64,000 nucleotides of DNA from CAVWZH01 sp963765285 (lineage in GTDB: Bacteria > Acidobacteriota > Terriglobia > Terriglobales > Acidobacteriaceae), in NCBI GenBank assembly GCA_963765285.1, contig CAVXVR010000006.1:1-64000 (forward strand), given 5' to 3'. Shown one piece after another: positions 42,032 through 52,080 of the stretch (position 1 is the first letter of the stretch; each line of letters opens with the position of its first letter). The translations under genes and the position numbers were made by a program. A model generated the notes under the pieces. It ran no database searches and was not told the origin of the DNA. It worked only from the letters and a program-made list of their open reading frames with translations.

Positions 42032-43639
42032 TTACTGGGCCTTTTTGGCCGCTTTCTTCTTAGGCGCCGCCGGATGATCCGGAACCGCCTTCACCATTGA
42101 TTCATCCACGGATTGCGTCCCCGGGGACGAGAAGGTTGCGCCAGCCGGAACCACCCAGTACTCGGCGGTCTTGCTGCCTGCGCTGCCGGTGCGCACTTCG
42201 ATGCGGCTCGGATCGATGCCCTGCTTGGCCTCGCCGCCCGATAGATACGCCTTGGAGTTGACGGCGCGTTCGCCAGCGAGATTCTTGCGTTTCTCGCCGG
42301 GTTCCGCGTTGCCTACGATTACCAGCTTGGCGTCGGGATCGTGCTGCAGGCGCTGGGCGACATCGTCCAGAACCGCCTTGCAGGTGTTGTCCACACGCCA
42401 GGGTTTCTTCTCGTTGGGGAACTGGCATTCGCTCAGCTTGCTCGCCTGCGGCGGCGGCGGAGGCGGTACTTGCACCGTCACCGTGCTCGAAGACGAAGCG
42501 GTCAAACCGCGCGAATCTGTACAAGTCGCACTCACTGTTATAGGTCCAGCAGATGCACCTGTGGTATCCAGAGTTGCGGTGCTGCCGTTACCCGATACGC
42601 TGCCGCCACTGGCAGTCCAACCCGCCACGTTGACCGGAACGTTGTCAGGGCTGGTGCAGCTGCAAGTGATGGTCGCTGCCGTGCCGGCCTGAACCGAGGA
42701 CGGACTCGCCGAGCAAGACATGGTCGGCGGGTTCTTCGGCGGTTCCTTCACCGTAAAGCTGGCCGAGCAACTCGCCTCGCCGCCCTTTTTCATTTTGGCG
42801 TCGACGATATGGGCGCTGACCGTATAGCTGCCGCCCGCGACTCCGTTCGTGTCGATGCTCGCGGTGTTGTCCTTGCCCGTTATTTTCCCCCCTGTCGCTG
42901 TCCAGCTATAGGTGAGGGTATGTTTCGGATCGAAATTGCTCCCCGTAGCAGTGGCGGTGATTGGTTCGCCCACCATCACGCTGCTGGGCTGAAGCGAGCA
43001 ACTGGCCGAAGGCGGAATTACGGGAGCTCCGCCGATATTGAACACAACGCCGCTGCGCAGGCGAGCTCCGTTGAATGTGGGCCGGCGGATGTTGTCCGGC
43101 GCGTTGGGCACGTTGAAGTTCTGCTGCACCCACTGATAGTCGGCCTCCAGCAAGCGAATGGAGATCTTCTTATTCACAGGGAGATCGACACCGGCGCCAA
43201 GAATGGCTCCGATCCGATTGCTGGGACCCGTGTCAGAAGAATTCATCCGGTTCCATCCCACCAAGGTGTGGATGAAGAAGTTCGTCTCCGGCGACCTCCA
43301 CATAAACCGAGGGCCTACGGAGAGGGTTTCAACGTTGAGCCCGTTCTTCCCAAAATCCACACCGGAATCGAATTCCAGCGCGACAGGGCGGAAAAAGTTA
43401 TAAGCAATAGCGCCGCCGAAGCCTCGTGGAGCGGTCGGGGCAGCCTGCGACTGTACCGGCGATGTGCCGGCGATGGGCAGGTTTCCCCCAGGATTCAACC
43501 ACTGATAACCCACGAATACGTCGGCTTTCGGTGTCTCGTCTTGTGCAGGCGCAAAGGTTGTTGCCATAAGTACAACCAGTATTGCGAACACTGCACCGAA
43601 AAAAGGGTGGACAAAGCGTCTAGCTTGACAAAGTGACAT
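42032..43639 (-). CDS. OmpA-like outer-membrane protein with Ig-like repeats
   Basis: 535 residues from ATG 43639, six nt after GGAGG. Signal (FFGAVFAILVVLMATTFAPAQ), an eight-stranded-type barrel (residues about 35-210, VFVGYQWLNPGG, GGAIAYNFFRPVALEF), two Ig-like/PKD repeats (CSLQPSSVMVGEPITATATG, CSASPSSVQAGTAATITC), a Pro linker and a C-terminal OmpA-like domain (CKAVLDDVAQRLQHDPDAKLVIVGNAEPGEK). The tail is Lys-rich (APKKKAAKKAQ). Anchors outer membrane to peptidoglycan; Ig parts may reach outside or into periplasm. Terminated by a strong hairpin. Confidence 0.88.
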   Translation of the reverse strand: MSLCQARRFVHPFFGAVFAILVVLMATTFAPAQDETPKADVFVGYQWLNPGGNLPIAGTSPVQSQAAPTAPRGFGGAIAYNFFRPVALEFDSGVDFGKNGLNVETLSVGPRFMWRSPETNFFIHTLVGWNRMNSSDTGPSNRIGAILGAGVDLPVNKKISIRLLEADYQWVQQNFNVPNAPDNIRRPTFNGARLRSGVVFNIGGAPVIPPSASCSLQPSSVMVGEPITATATGSNFDPKHTLTYSWTATGGKITGKDNTASIDTNGVAGGSYTVSAHIVDAKMKKGGEASCSASFTVKEPPKNPPTMSCSASPSSVQAGTAATITCSCTSPDNVPVNVAGWTASGGSVSGNGSTATLDTTGASAGPITVSATCTDSRGLTASSSSTVTVQVPPPPPPQASKLSECQFPNEKKPWRVDNTCKAVLDDVAQRLQHDPDAKLVIVGNAEPGEKRKNLAGERAVNSKAYLSGGEAKQGIDPSRIEVRTGSAGSKTAEYWVVPAGATFSSPGTQSVDESMVKAVPDHPAAPKKKAAKKAQ

Positions 43640-43967
43640 GCACTCCCTCCCACACATTTGCAAATTCACTGTAAGAATGAACCTGGAAGCGATACCGATA
43701 GAACCGCTGCGGCGAGATTGATTAAGATTCTCGCTCTTTTTCCGCAGCGGATGATTGTACTCTATCCCCCGCCGGAAACAGAAGATGGTAGCCTCGTATG
43801 TTGCAGAAAGCAAGGCCCATGACCGACTTTTACACGGCATACTGAGTCTCACATTGATACCACGTTCGAGAGCCGCGCTTGGCTTTCCGCTACCGAAATG
43901 CGCCGGCCGGGTCTCACTGGCTTGCAGCGGGGGTGGAAAGCCTCAATAATGGCGTGCGGGTCGCACT
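43640..43967. other. Divergent intergenic region
   Basis: No gene seen. An inverted repeat, CGCTGCGG/CCGCAGCG, with an inner CGAGA/TCTCG, spans about 43709-43750. A minus-strand TACAAT (complement of 43754-43759) may be the -10 for the OmpA-like gene. No clear promoter for the regulator gene at 43968. Confidence 0.4.
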
Positions 43968-45365
43968 ATGAACCAGGAAAAAGTACTCATCGTTGAGGAT
44001 GAAGAGAATGAGCGGACAGGCCTGTCGGAGTTGATTTCTGCCTGGGGCTATCGCGCTGAGACGGCGCGGGATGGGGCCGAAGGACTGGAAAAAATTTCCA
44101 CCTGGTCTCCCTCGATCATTGTCACGGATATGAAGATGCCTCGGATGGGGGGTTTGGAGCTGCTGGAGCGATTGGCGCACGAAACCGAAATTCCGGCGGT
44201 TATCGTAGTAACAGCCCAGGGCACGATCGACAGCGCGGTGCAGGCCATGCGCATGGGCGCCTATGACTACATCACCAAACCGATCGACACGAATCGCTTG
44301 CGCACGATTCTGCAAAATGCCTCCGCATTGCTGGGAACGCGCACGGAACTTGAAGTTACGCGGCGCAAGTTGCGAGACGCCGGCTCGCTGGGCAGCCTCA
44401 AGGGAGCGTCAAAGAAGATGCAGGAGATTTTCCGCCTGATCGAGATGGTCGCCCCCAGCACCGCCTCGGTGCTGATCACCGGGGCCAGCGGGACAGGAAA
44501 AGAATTGGTGGCGCGAACCGTGCACGAACTCAGCCCGCGCCGCAACAAACCGTTTGTTCCCATCAATTGCGCAGCCATTCCCGAGACCTTGATTGAGAGC
44601 GAGATTTTTGGCCATGAGAAGGGAGCATTCACCGGGGCACTCGAGCGCCGCACGGGATGCTTCGAGCTGGCCGAAGGTGGAACCTTGTTGCTCGATGAGA
44701 TCGGCGAGATGCCGGTGGCCACGCAGGCCAAGTTGCTGCGCGTGCTCGAGGACCGTAAGCTGCGGCGCCTGGGCAGCAAAGTGGAAACCACCGTGGATGT
44801 CCGCGTTCTGGCCGCGACCAACAAAGTCCCGGAAGAGGCAGTGGCCCGCGGCGAGTTGCGCAATGACCTCTACTACCGATTGAACGTGTTCAACATTCAC
44901 ATGCCTCCCTTGCGCGACCACAAAGAGGACGTTCCCGAGCTCGTACAAACTCTGCTGGGTGAGATGAACGTGAAGCACGGTCGCAAGGTGGCAGGAGTCA
45001 GTGACGCAGTGCTCAACGTGTTTCGTAACTATTCCTGGCCGGGCAACGTTCGCGAGCTGCGAAATACACTGGAGCGAGCAGTGATTGTCTGTGATGGAGC
45101 GGTGGTGGAGACCAAACACCTGCCTCCGGGCTTCGGACAAACCACGGTTCGCACCTCCGCAGAAGATCCGGACGCGGTGCGCCTCGGAGTGGGCACCACG
45201 GTGGGCGAGGCCGAGAGGTTGCTGATCCTTAAGACGCTGGAGGCCACCAGCAACAATAAGACTCGGGCGGCAGAGATTCTCGGAATCAGCCTGAAAACCC
45301 TGCATAATAAGCTCAAGGAGTACGGAAGCGCCCCGGCCGAAATGGAGGCGGAAAGGGAGCCGTAG
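43968..45365 (+). CDS. Sigma-54-dependent response regulator (NtrC family)
   Basis: 465 residues. Receiver (VLIVEDEENERTGL; phospho-Asp in IIVTDMKMPRMGG), AAA+ with ASGTGKELVARTVHEL, GHEKGAFTGALERR and LLLDEIGEMP, and Fis-like HTH (NNKTRAAEILGISLKTLHNKLKEYG). First gene of a three-gene set with a membrane kinase and a secreted helical protein. Closely related in layout to the NtrC at 35771, but with distinct sequence. Confidence 0.95.
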   Translation: MNQEKVLIVEDEENERTGLSELISAWGYRAETARDGAEGLEKISTWSPSIIVTDMKMPRMGGLELLERLAHETEIPAVIVVTAQGTIDSAVQAMRMGAYDYITKPIDTNRLRTILQNASALLGTRTELEVTRRKLRDAGSLGSLKGASKKMQEIFRLIEMVAPSTASVLITGASGTGKELVARTVHELSPRRNKPFVPINCAAIPETLIESEIFGHEKGAFTGALERRTGCFELAEGGTLLLDEIGEMPVATQAKLLRVLEDRKLRRLGSKVETTVDVRVLAATNKVPEEAVARGELRNDLYYRLNVFNIHMPPLRDHKEDVPELVQTLLGEMNVKHGRKVAGVSDAVLNVFRNYSWPGNVRELRNTLERAVIVCDGAVVETKHLPPGFGQTTVRTSAEDPDAVRLGVGTTVGEAERLLILKTLEATSNNKTRAAEILGISLKTLHNKLKEYGSAPAEMEAEREP

Positions 45366-45398
45366 ACCACGGGCGACCTTGGGAGACCTGATTGGGCA

Positions 45399-47267
45399 AT
45401 GCGCCGGAAAACCAAACTCGTGCTGGCGATCACGGTTATGGTGGCAGTGCTCGCTTCCAGCTTCTCCTATATCTACATCTCAGAACTGCTCGGCCAATGG
45501 GTAGCCACGGTCAGCCAATCGACCCATAACGCGGCCACCGATCTCTCCCACCTCGCCGAAAACGCAGTACCGGATCTGGGTAGTACAAAGGTCGACACGG
45601 CGAACCCTGAAGCGGTGCGGCGCGCGGTGGCCTACTATCTCAGCACCGACGCCGCCTTGAACAAGGCCCTGGAAACTCTGCCCAGCGATTGGCGGTTCAT
45701 TCAGGACGCCGCCATTGTGGACGCGAACGGCGTGGCGATCCTGCACTCTCTTCCCCAATTTATCGGCAAGAAGGTTCCCGATCGTCCTGATTTTCAACTG
45801 GTGCAGGATGCCAGATTCCGCCGCCAGCTCCGGCTGATCTACAACCAGCCCACAGTTTATGACGTGCAGCTTCCCCTCGAACTGAACCGTACTCCTTTCG
45901 GCAGTATCCGAGTGGGGGTTTCCACAGTCTTTCTGCAAAACGAACTCACGCCCCGCTTGCGGCAGGCGGTCATTTACTCGAGCATCGCAGTGCTGCTTTC
46001 GCTGATGCTGGCCGCCGGACTGTCGCACATCGCGCTCGGTCCCCTGGAACAGATCAGCCGCAGCCTGGACAGCGTGACCGCGGGCGACGCCGACACCATC
46101 GTCGCCGAGCATGAACACAGCCACGACGAATATGGCATGGTCTCGCTCAAAATCGCCCACCTCGGCCGCCAGATGCGCGATGCCCGGGAGATCTTTTCTG
46201 CTCTGAAGGACAACGTAGACCAAATCATGGGCAATCTGCAGGACGGTCTGGTGCTTTTCACCCGCGACTCCAGGGTGGTGCTGGTGAGCGCCTCCGTCGA
46301 GCGCTTCTTGGGGCGTCCGCGGCGGGATCTTTTGGGGCATAGCGTCAAGGAAATATTCACTCCGGAGTCGATGCTGGGCGCTGCGCTGCTCGAAGCTTTC
46401 CACGGCCGCATTCCGATTGCGCCGCGCGAGGTCGAGGCCTTCAACGGCAAGCGGGTGCAAATTTCTCTCGACTTCATTCAGGAAAAGGGCGCGCAGATCG
46501 GAGCGCTGCTGACTCTGCGGGATGCGGAGTCGGTACGGCGGATCGAAGATGAAATTGAAATGTCGCGCCGCCTTTCGGCCAGCGGCCGGCTGACGCGCGG
46601 TGTGGCTCATGAAGTCAAGAACCCGATCAACGCCATCGTGCTGCACTTGCAGCTACTCCAGAACAAGCTGCATCAGGTGGATCCGGACACCCATCGTCAC
46701 ATGGATATCATAGGCAGCGAGATTCAGCGCCTGGACCGGGTAGTGCAGATTCTGGTGGATTTCACCCGGCCGCGCGATCTGCGCCTGGAGGAGATCGACC
46801 TGCGGCGTGTGTTGGAAGATGTCGCCCAGCTTGCCGCGCCGGATGCGGCCCAGCATGGCGTGACCATCTCCTGCAATCTGCCCGCTGAACCCCTTATGGT
46901 GAAAGTGGACACCGATTTGGTTAAGCAGGCCATCCTCAACGTGGTGCTCAACGGCGTGCAGGCCATGCCGGAAGGCGGCGGCCTTGCCATGTCGGCCCGG
47001 CGGGAGAACGATAACATCCTGACCGAGATAGCCGATCAGGGAGGCGGCATACCCGCCGACCTTCAAGAAAAAATTTTCGAGCTGTACTTTACAACCAAGC
47101 CAAAGGGCAGCGGCATTGGACTGGCGCAAACCTACCAGATTCTGCAGTGGCACTACGGAACGGTCGATTTCGAGTCAGTCGAAGGAGAAGGCACAACCTT
47201 CCGCCTCCGCCTGCCCCTGGTGGAGATCCGCTCTCCCTCGGTTGCGGAAGCTGCCGCGCGAAACTAG
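45399..47267 (+). CDS. Membrane sensor histidine kinase (extracytoplasmic sensor, HAMP, PAS)
   Basis: 622 residues. First helix (LVLAITVMVAVLASSFSYIY), a periplasmic domain (residues about 30-190), second helix (AVIYSSIAVLLSLMLAAGL), HAMP-like, PAS (IMGNLQDGLVLFTRDSRVV), H-box GVAHEVKNPINAIVLHL, N-box ILNVVLNGVQAMP, G1 IADQGGGIP, G2 GSGIGLAQTYQIL. Cognate kinase of the NtrC gene 33 nt upstream. Confidence 0.93.
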   Translation: MRRKTKLVLAITVMVAVLASSFSYIYISELLGQWVATVSQSTHNAATDLSHLAENAVPDLGSTKVDTANPEAVRRAVAYYLSTDAALNKALETLPSDWRFIQDAAIVDANGVAILHSLPQFIGKKVPDRPDFQLVQDARFRRQLRLIYNQPTVYDVQLPLELNRTPFGSIRVGVSTVFLQNELTPRLRQAVIYSSIAVLLSLMLAAGLSHIALGPLEQISRSLDSVTAGDADTIVAEHEHSHDEYGMVSLKIAHLGRQMRDAREIFSALKDNVDQIMGNLQDGLVLFTRDSRVVLVSASVERFLGRPRRDLLGHSVKEIFTPESMLGAALLEAFHGRIPIAPREVEAFNGKRVQISLDFIQEKGAQIGALLTLRDAESVRRIEDEIEMSRRLSASGRLTRGVAHEVKNPINAIVLHLQLLQNKLHQVDPDTHRHMDIIGSEIQRLDRVVQILVDFTRPRDLRLEEIDLRRVLEDVAQLAAPDAAQHGVTISCNLPAEPLMVKVDTDLVKQAILNVVLNGVQAMPEGGGLAMSARRENDNILTEIADQGGGIPADLQEKIFELYFTTKPKGSGIGLAQTYQILQWHYGTVDFESVEGEGTTFRLRLPLVEIRSPSVAEAAARN

Positions 47268-47309
47268 GGGGTCAGTTCGTGCGCGACCGCAGCGGGGGAG
47301 GTAGAATTG

Positions 47310-47978
47310 ATGCTTCTTCGTCTCGCACTCCGGTCCGCACGAGCGATTATGTCTCTGGCCAGAATTCTCGCTTTTTGCGCGCTGCTTTGGCAGCCAGCCC
47401 ATGGGTTCGGAGTGGTTCGCCTCCTGCCCGTGACCCAGGAAAGCGCTCCCGCGCAGGGGACAAACCCTGCGCAGCCGGATCAAGCCAAGCCTGACCAAGC
47501 CACGCCTGATAAGGATCAACCCCAGCAGAGTCCGCCGGCGGGCCCTCCCACCGAATCGTCCAAACCTCCGTCCCCGGCTTCCGATTCCGCACAGCCTCCG
47601 GCCCCACCAGAGAAACCTGTCGCGAAATCCCCGCCCTCCTCCAAGAAATCGAGCAAGAAAAAACCGGCATCAGGCCCCACTAAACGCGTGGTGCGCGACG
47701 GCGGCACGGCCGATCCTACGGTGCAACTCGCTCCGGGAGTAAACCAGAAGCAAGCTTCCAGCGCGCTACAGGAGACCAACCATTTGCTGGATCAAACAGA
47801 AGCGAACCTGAAAAACCTTGCAAGCCGGCAACTCAACGCCAACCAGCAAAACGTGGTCAGCCAGATCCGGCAGTACGTCGATCAGTCGCGGCAGGCGGCC
47901 GGCGAAGGTGATCCCGCGCGGGCGCACAACCTGGCAGTGAAGGCGCGACTGCTCTCCGAAGACCTGCTCAAACACTAG
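47310..47978 (+). CDS. Secreted or anchored Pro/Lys-rich protein, unknown function
   Basis: 222 residues from ATG 47310, nine nt after GGGGAGG. Signal-anchor (IMSLARILAFCALLWQP), a low-complexity Pro/Ser/Lys region (residues about 40-130), then a helical C-terminal domain (ALQETNHLLDQTEANLKNLASRQLN). Follows the kinase by 43 nt and may be its sensed partner or effector. I know similar acidobacterial proteins by pattern only. Convergent with the TPR gene, 3 bp apart. Confidence 0.7.
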   Translation: MLLRLALRSARAIMSLARILAFCALLWQPAHGFGVVRLLPVTQESAPAQGTNPAQPDQAKPDQATPDKDQPQQSPPAGPPTESSKPPSPASDSAQPPAPPEKPVAKSPPSSKKSSKKKPASGPTKRVVRDGGTADPTVQLAPGVNQKQASSALQETNHLLDQTEANLKNLASRQLNANQQNVVSQIRQYVDQSRQAAGEGDPARAHNLAVKARLLSEDLLKH

Positions 47979-47981
47979 CGA

Positions 47982-49119
47982 TTACTGTTTCCCCTTTGCT
48001 CGCGCTGCATTCACCTTGCTGAGCAAGTCCTGGGAGGGCTGCTGCACCGGGCCGGCGATCTTGACCGCTTCGGTCAGTACCTCCCGTGCTTCGCTGACAT
48101 GGTTCGGCAACTTGGCGTAGGCGAATCCCAAACGGAAGAGGGCGATGGCGTATTGCTGCTCGTCTTCGGGTTTCAACAGCACGGTCGCGGTCTTGAGTTC
48201 GGGGACGGCGGCGGCAGTTTTGTTCTGTTTCAGATAGGCGTATCCGAGGGTAGCGTGGGCCATGCCGGCAGAAAGCTTGCGCGAGTGGTCTGCGTCCGGC
48301 GCATCGGCTTTGGCCACATCAATTGCTTTTTGCGCGTACGTGATCGCTTTACCCAGGCTCGCGGGCGCCGGATCATCCACGTATGTGCCCAGATAACAAC
48401 AGCAAGGCAGGCAGGCTGTTGGGATTTGCCGCCAATATCTTTTCTCCGAATGCGATGAGCCGCGCCGTATCGTGCAGTTCAGACAGTGACACCATCGCGT
48501 AAGAAGTAATTTGCTCTTCGAATCGTGAATTCGGAAATGCAGGAGTGAAGCGTTCGATCTCCGCCATTCGCGCTTTGGCGTCGTTCTCACTGCTGATCGC
48601 ATTGAACCCGGCGGCTTCCACGAATTCGCACGAACTCTTGTTCGAGTTTTTTTCATCGGCGATGTGAGCGGCAAAATCCTCGGGGCTCATGCCTTCGGGC
48701 TTGGACTCTTTGTCGATCGAGGCGCAGAGCTGGCCTCCCTGTACTGCGTAGTCCTCGACTTTGCCATTCGCTTTCAGTTGCTGCGCGATGCCGGCCTGCG
48801 AAACCACGATGTCCAGTTCGCGCGGATCGCCCGCCAGCGCCTTGTCTCCGTACTCCAGGGCCTTCTGCAAGTCGCCCGCGGCCTGATAGTAGAGCGAGAT
48901 TTGCCAGTTTCCGTAGGCCGCGGCGGCTGGGTTCGATGCGTACTTCTGCACAAAATCCTGGTACATGGCAAGTTTTTTCTGCGCGTCCGGTTCGTTCGAG
49001 ATGGCCTGCAAGTCGCGGTCTTCGGGCGTCCCGGCAGAAATGACGATCCGGTCGATCTGCGCGCGCAGCAGCAGAGGAACAAGAACTAAGAGAACAAGCA
49101 GCCAGCGATGATGTCTCAT
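47982..49119 (-). CDS. Secreted TPR protein, frame broken once
   Basis: About 378 residues if repaired. ATG 49119 with GGAGG six nt upstream; signal (WLLVLLVLVPLLLRAQ). TPR-like helices run through (QISLYYQAAGDLQKALEYGDKALAGDPREL), then at about 48386-48388 a GGG run carries one extra base and the remainder (YVDDPAPASLGKAITYAQKAIDV, KLSAGMAHATLGYAYLKQNKTAA) is in the next frame to 47982. Likely a periplasmic interaction scaffold. The two halves are contiguous in order, so an indel error is favoured. Confidence 0.75.
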
Positions 49120-49270
49120 AACTTGCCTCCGCATTAATGTCGGGCGATGTCGGGCGCATAGTAGCGCCGAATGAAGGCCAGCGCAAGCGAGTCTAGGAGA
49201 CAGCGAGTCTCGGCGGTGAGTGACCGTTCTCTCCCCAAGCGCCCCTGCGCCCTCGGCCAAAACGGTGTGC

Positions 49271-49276
49271 TATAGT
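49271..49276 (+). promoter_or_regulatory. -10 box immediately before the glycosyltransferase start
   Basis: TATAGT, 7 nt before ATG 49284 with no ribosome site between them: the predicted transcript would start at or next to the ATG (leaderless). Confidence 0.4.
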
Positions 49277-49283
49277 CGCGCCG

Positions 49284-50584
49284 ATGACGGCACCTGCCGA
49301 CAAGCATCCCTGGCGGCACTCGATCCTCTTTATTGTCCTGATCGCGTTCCTTCTGCGCCTCGCGGTGATCACGGTGGGCCACACCTACCGCATCACCCCG
49401 CGGCGCGACCACTTTCAATTCGGCTGGGAGATGGGCCGCATCGCCCGTTCCATTGCCTTGGGACAGGGCTTCAGTTCCCCTACCGATCTGCCACTCCGGT
49501 CCGAGCGCGTGGGCCCCGCCGATTTATCCATATATTCTGGCGGCGGTCTTCAAGCTGTTCGGTGTTTACAGCCCGCTTTCTGCCTGGGTTATTTTGGCTT
49601 TCAATAGCGTCTTTGGCGCACTCACTTGTTTCACGCTTTATGAGATCGCGTTGCGGATGTACGGAGTTCCAGTTGCACGGGCTGTAGCCTGGACGTGGGC
49701 GGTCTTTCCCTACGCCATTTACTGGCCGGTGCGTGTCGTCTGGGAAATGAGCCTTACCGCATTCCTGTTAAGTCTGGCCCTGCTGCTGACGCTGCAAATG
49801 ATCGAAGGACCTCCTTCGCGGCGCGACTGGATCGTCTACGGACTGCTCTGGGGCCTGATGGCCTTAACCAACACCGCTGTGCTTTCGCTGCTTCCGTTTT
49901 GTCTGCTCTGGCTGCTGTACCGTTCTTCATGGAAGCGGCAGTTGGTGAATCTAGTGTTGTGCCTGGCGATGATGATAGTGGTGGTCAGCCCCTGGCTGAT
50001 TCGCAACCATCAGGCTTTCGGCAAATTCATTTTCATTCGCGACAATCTTCCGCTTGAAATGCACATCGCCAACAATGATGCTTCCGCCGGGCTCTGGACG
50101 CGCAGCGAACACCCCGGAAATGACCCTGATGCGATGCAGAGATTTCAGGAAACTCGGCGAAATCCGATTTATGGATGAGAAGGGCCAGGAGGTGCGGGAG
50201 TTCATTCGCGAGCATCCCGATCGTTTTGCACTGTTCACCCTCGAACGTGCCGCATATTTCTGGATCGGCACTCCGCAGGCCGTGATCGTCGCGGGTTATA
50301 ACCTGATTGTGTTCCGGCACACCACGTTTCTCATGGCAACTCTGTTTGCGTTCGGCGGACTATGGTTGACGCTGCGCAATCGCAAGCCCGGGGGATTTCT
50401 GCTCGCCTGTTTTTTGCTGATTTACCCGCTTCCTTATTACCTGGTCAATCCGTTTCCGCGCTACAAGCACGCCATCGAGCCGGAGATGCTTTTGCTTGCC
50501 GTCTACTTGTTCTGGGAGGCGAGCCGGCATCAAATTCGCTGGAACACCAAGGCTCCTACGGCGCGGCTGAAGCCGATGCCCTGA
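49284..50584 (+). CDS. Family-39-type membrane glycosyltransferase, frame broken twice
   Basis: About 433 residues if repaired. ATG 49284; N-terminal helix SILFIVLIAFLLRLAVITVG, then the frame moves at about 49491-49496 into SGPSAWAPPIYPYILAAVF and again at about 50148-50152 into LGEIRFMDEKGQEVREFIRE, each a single extra base. Eight to ten membrane helices in all, with the ArnT/PMT-like layout (short acidic loop near the start, YRITPRRDH). Adds sugar from a lipid carrier to lipid A, protein or polymer. Precedes an MFS gene on the same strand. Confidence 0.75.
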
Positions 50585-50685
50585 TACGAACCGTTCTCGT
50601 CTGCAAGTCTCCTCAGCAGACTCAGAAAACTCTACGACCCTCCGAACCATTGGCCTACTTCCCGATCCATCATTTACAGTGAAGT

Positions 50686-51939
50686 ATGCGCGCCATTCTG
50701 CAACGTCGGCCTCTGCGTTTTGTTTTCGCCGCCAACGTAATCTCCATGCTGGGCAGCGGCATGAATGCCGCAGCTGTGGCGTGGTACGTCCTGCAGGCGA
50801 CCCATTCCGAAGTGGCCCTGGGCACGTTTGCCGTCTTGCAGACCCTCCCAGCCATGCTGATGCTTCCCTTCACCGGAGTCCTCATCGACCGCGAGGACCG
50901 CAGACGCCTGGTCATGATGCTCGACGCAGCCCGGGCCGTCGTCATCCTGATCGTTGCTCTGCTCGCCTTTGCCGGAAAGACTAAAGTCTGGGAACTCTAT
51001 TTGATGAACACGCTGGTGTCCGCCGGCTTCTGGATGTTCTGGCCGACCATCACTGCCCTGATTCAGGAACTCACACCCGACGACGAATACGTGCACGCCA
51101 ACACATTCCTGCTGGCAGGAGTGCAAGGCGGCTGGCTGATCGCGGGTGCAATTGTGGGCTTTGTTTACAACCGCATTGGATTGGGCGGTGTGTTGCTCAT
51201 CGATGTGTCGACCTACGTAGTCTCATTCTTGTGCTACTTTGCCGTGCGCAAAGGCAGACACGTGGTCCCGCGCCCCGCGGAATTACATGCTGATCTGGTC
51301 GCAGCCGAGACCGCCCTGGAACGTTTTTGGCGTGAAATGCGCGAGGGCATAGACTTCTTGCGCGGCCGGCGCAACGTGGTGCTGCTGGGAATCAGTTGGG
51401 CACTGTTTTTGGGCGCCATGCTGACCGGAGTTGTGGTCACTCCTCCACTCAGCGACATGGTCTTTCACGCCGGCGCTGTGGGTTATGGCTGGCTCAATGG
51501 AGGCTGGGGCACCGGCGCTTTTCTCAGTGCTTTGTATGCGCCGCAAATTATTGCTGCGCTGGGGGCGCGCCGGGCGATTGCGGTTTCCATGGCCCTGCTG
51601 GCTCTGTGCATGACTTCCGCTCCTCTCGCTCCAAGATTGGCGTTGGCGGTTCTGGTCTACGCGATCATGGGATCGGCGCGCGGCGTGAGCGGAATCGCCA
51701 TGAACACCAGCATCATGCAACAGGTGCCCAAACATTTCATGGGACGCGTGCAGAATGCGTTTTATTTCGCCGGCACGATGCTGCAAGTGGCCCTGGCGCT
51801 GGCGGTGGGCGCAGTGGCACAATTCAATCTGGTAGCGGGTTTTGCCCTCATCGGAATCGTGTACCTGCTGGCCTTTTTCTCTTCCACTTTGCCGGCCAGC
51901 ACAGCCGAAACGGTCAGCGAACCAAATCCGGTGGAATAG
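50686..51939 (+). CDS. MFS transporter, enterobactin-exporter-like (EntS type)
   Basis: 417 residues, 12 predicted helices. RFVFAANVISMLGSGMNAAAVAWYVLQATHS is the start of the MFS_3 group, with motif LIDREDRRRLVMMLD after helix 2. Length and layout fit macrolide or siderophore efflux proteins. No siderophore genes adjoin it. Its 3' flank is the inverted heptad element that separates it from fabI. Confidence 0.88.
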   Translation: MRAILQRRPLRFVFAANVISMLGSGMNAAAVAWYVLQATHSEVALGTFAVLQTLPAMLMLPFTGVLIDREDRRRLVMMLDAARAVVILIVALLAFAGKTKVWELYLMNTLVSAGFWMFWPTITALIQELTPDDEYVHANTFLLAGVQGGWLIAGAIVGFVYNRIGLGGVLLIDVSTYVVSFLCYFAVRKGRHVVPRPAELHADLVAAETALERFWREMREGIDFLRGRRNVVLLGISWALFLGAMLTGVVVTPPLSDMVFHAGAVGYGWLNGGWGTGAFLSALYAPQIIAALGARRAIAVSMALLALCMTSAPLAPRLALAVLVYAIMGSARGVSGIAMNTSIMQQVPKHFMGRVQNAFYFAGTMLQVALALAVGAVAQFNLVAGFALIGIVYLLAFFSSTLPASTAETVSEPNPVE

Positions 51940-51950
51940 TGGAGTAAACG

Positions 51951-52044
51951 CAGAAGGAAGAAGTCAGAATGCAGAAGTAAGACAAAGGGCGATTTCGCTC
52001 CGCATTCTCACTTCTGACTTCTGACTTTTTCCTTCCTTCTTCCC
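51951..52044 (+). repeat. Inverted 7-bp repeat arrays between MFS and fabI
   Basis: Left array 51951-51985: five units related to CAGAAGT. Right array 52003-52044: six units, two exact ACTTCTG (the reverse complement), then ACTTTTT, CCTTCCT, TCTTCCC. A 17-nt core (51986-52002) itself has a GCGA/TCGC mini-stem. Same build as the element at 31547-31630 but with a different heptad. Confidence 0.78.
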
Positions 52045-52080
52045 CTGTTATCCTTTTCCGTTCTCGAACAAGGAGCCCCC

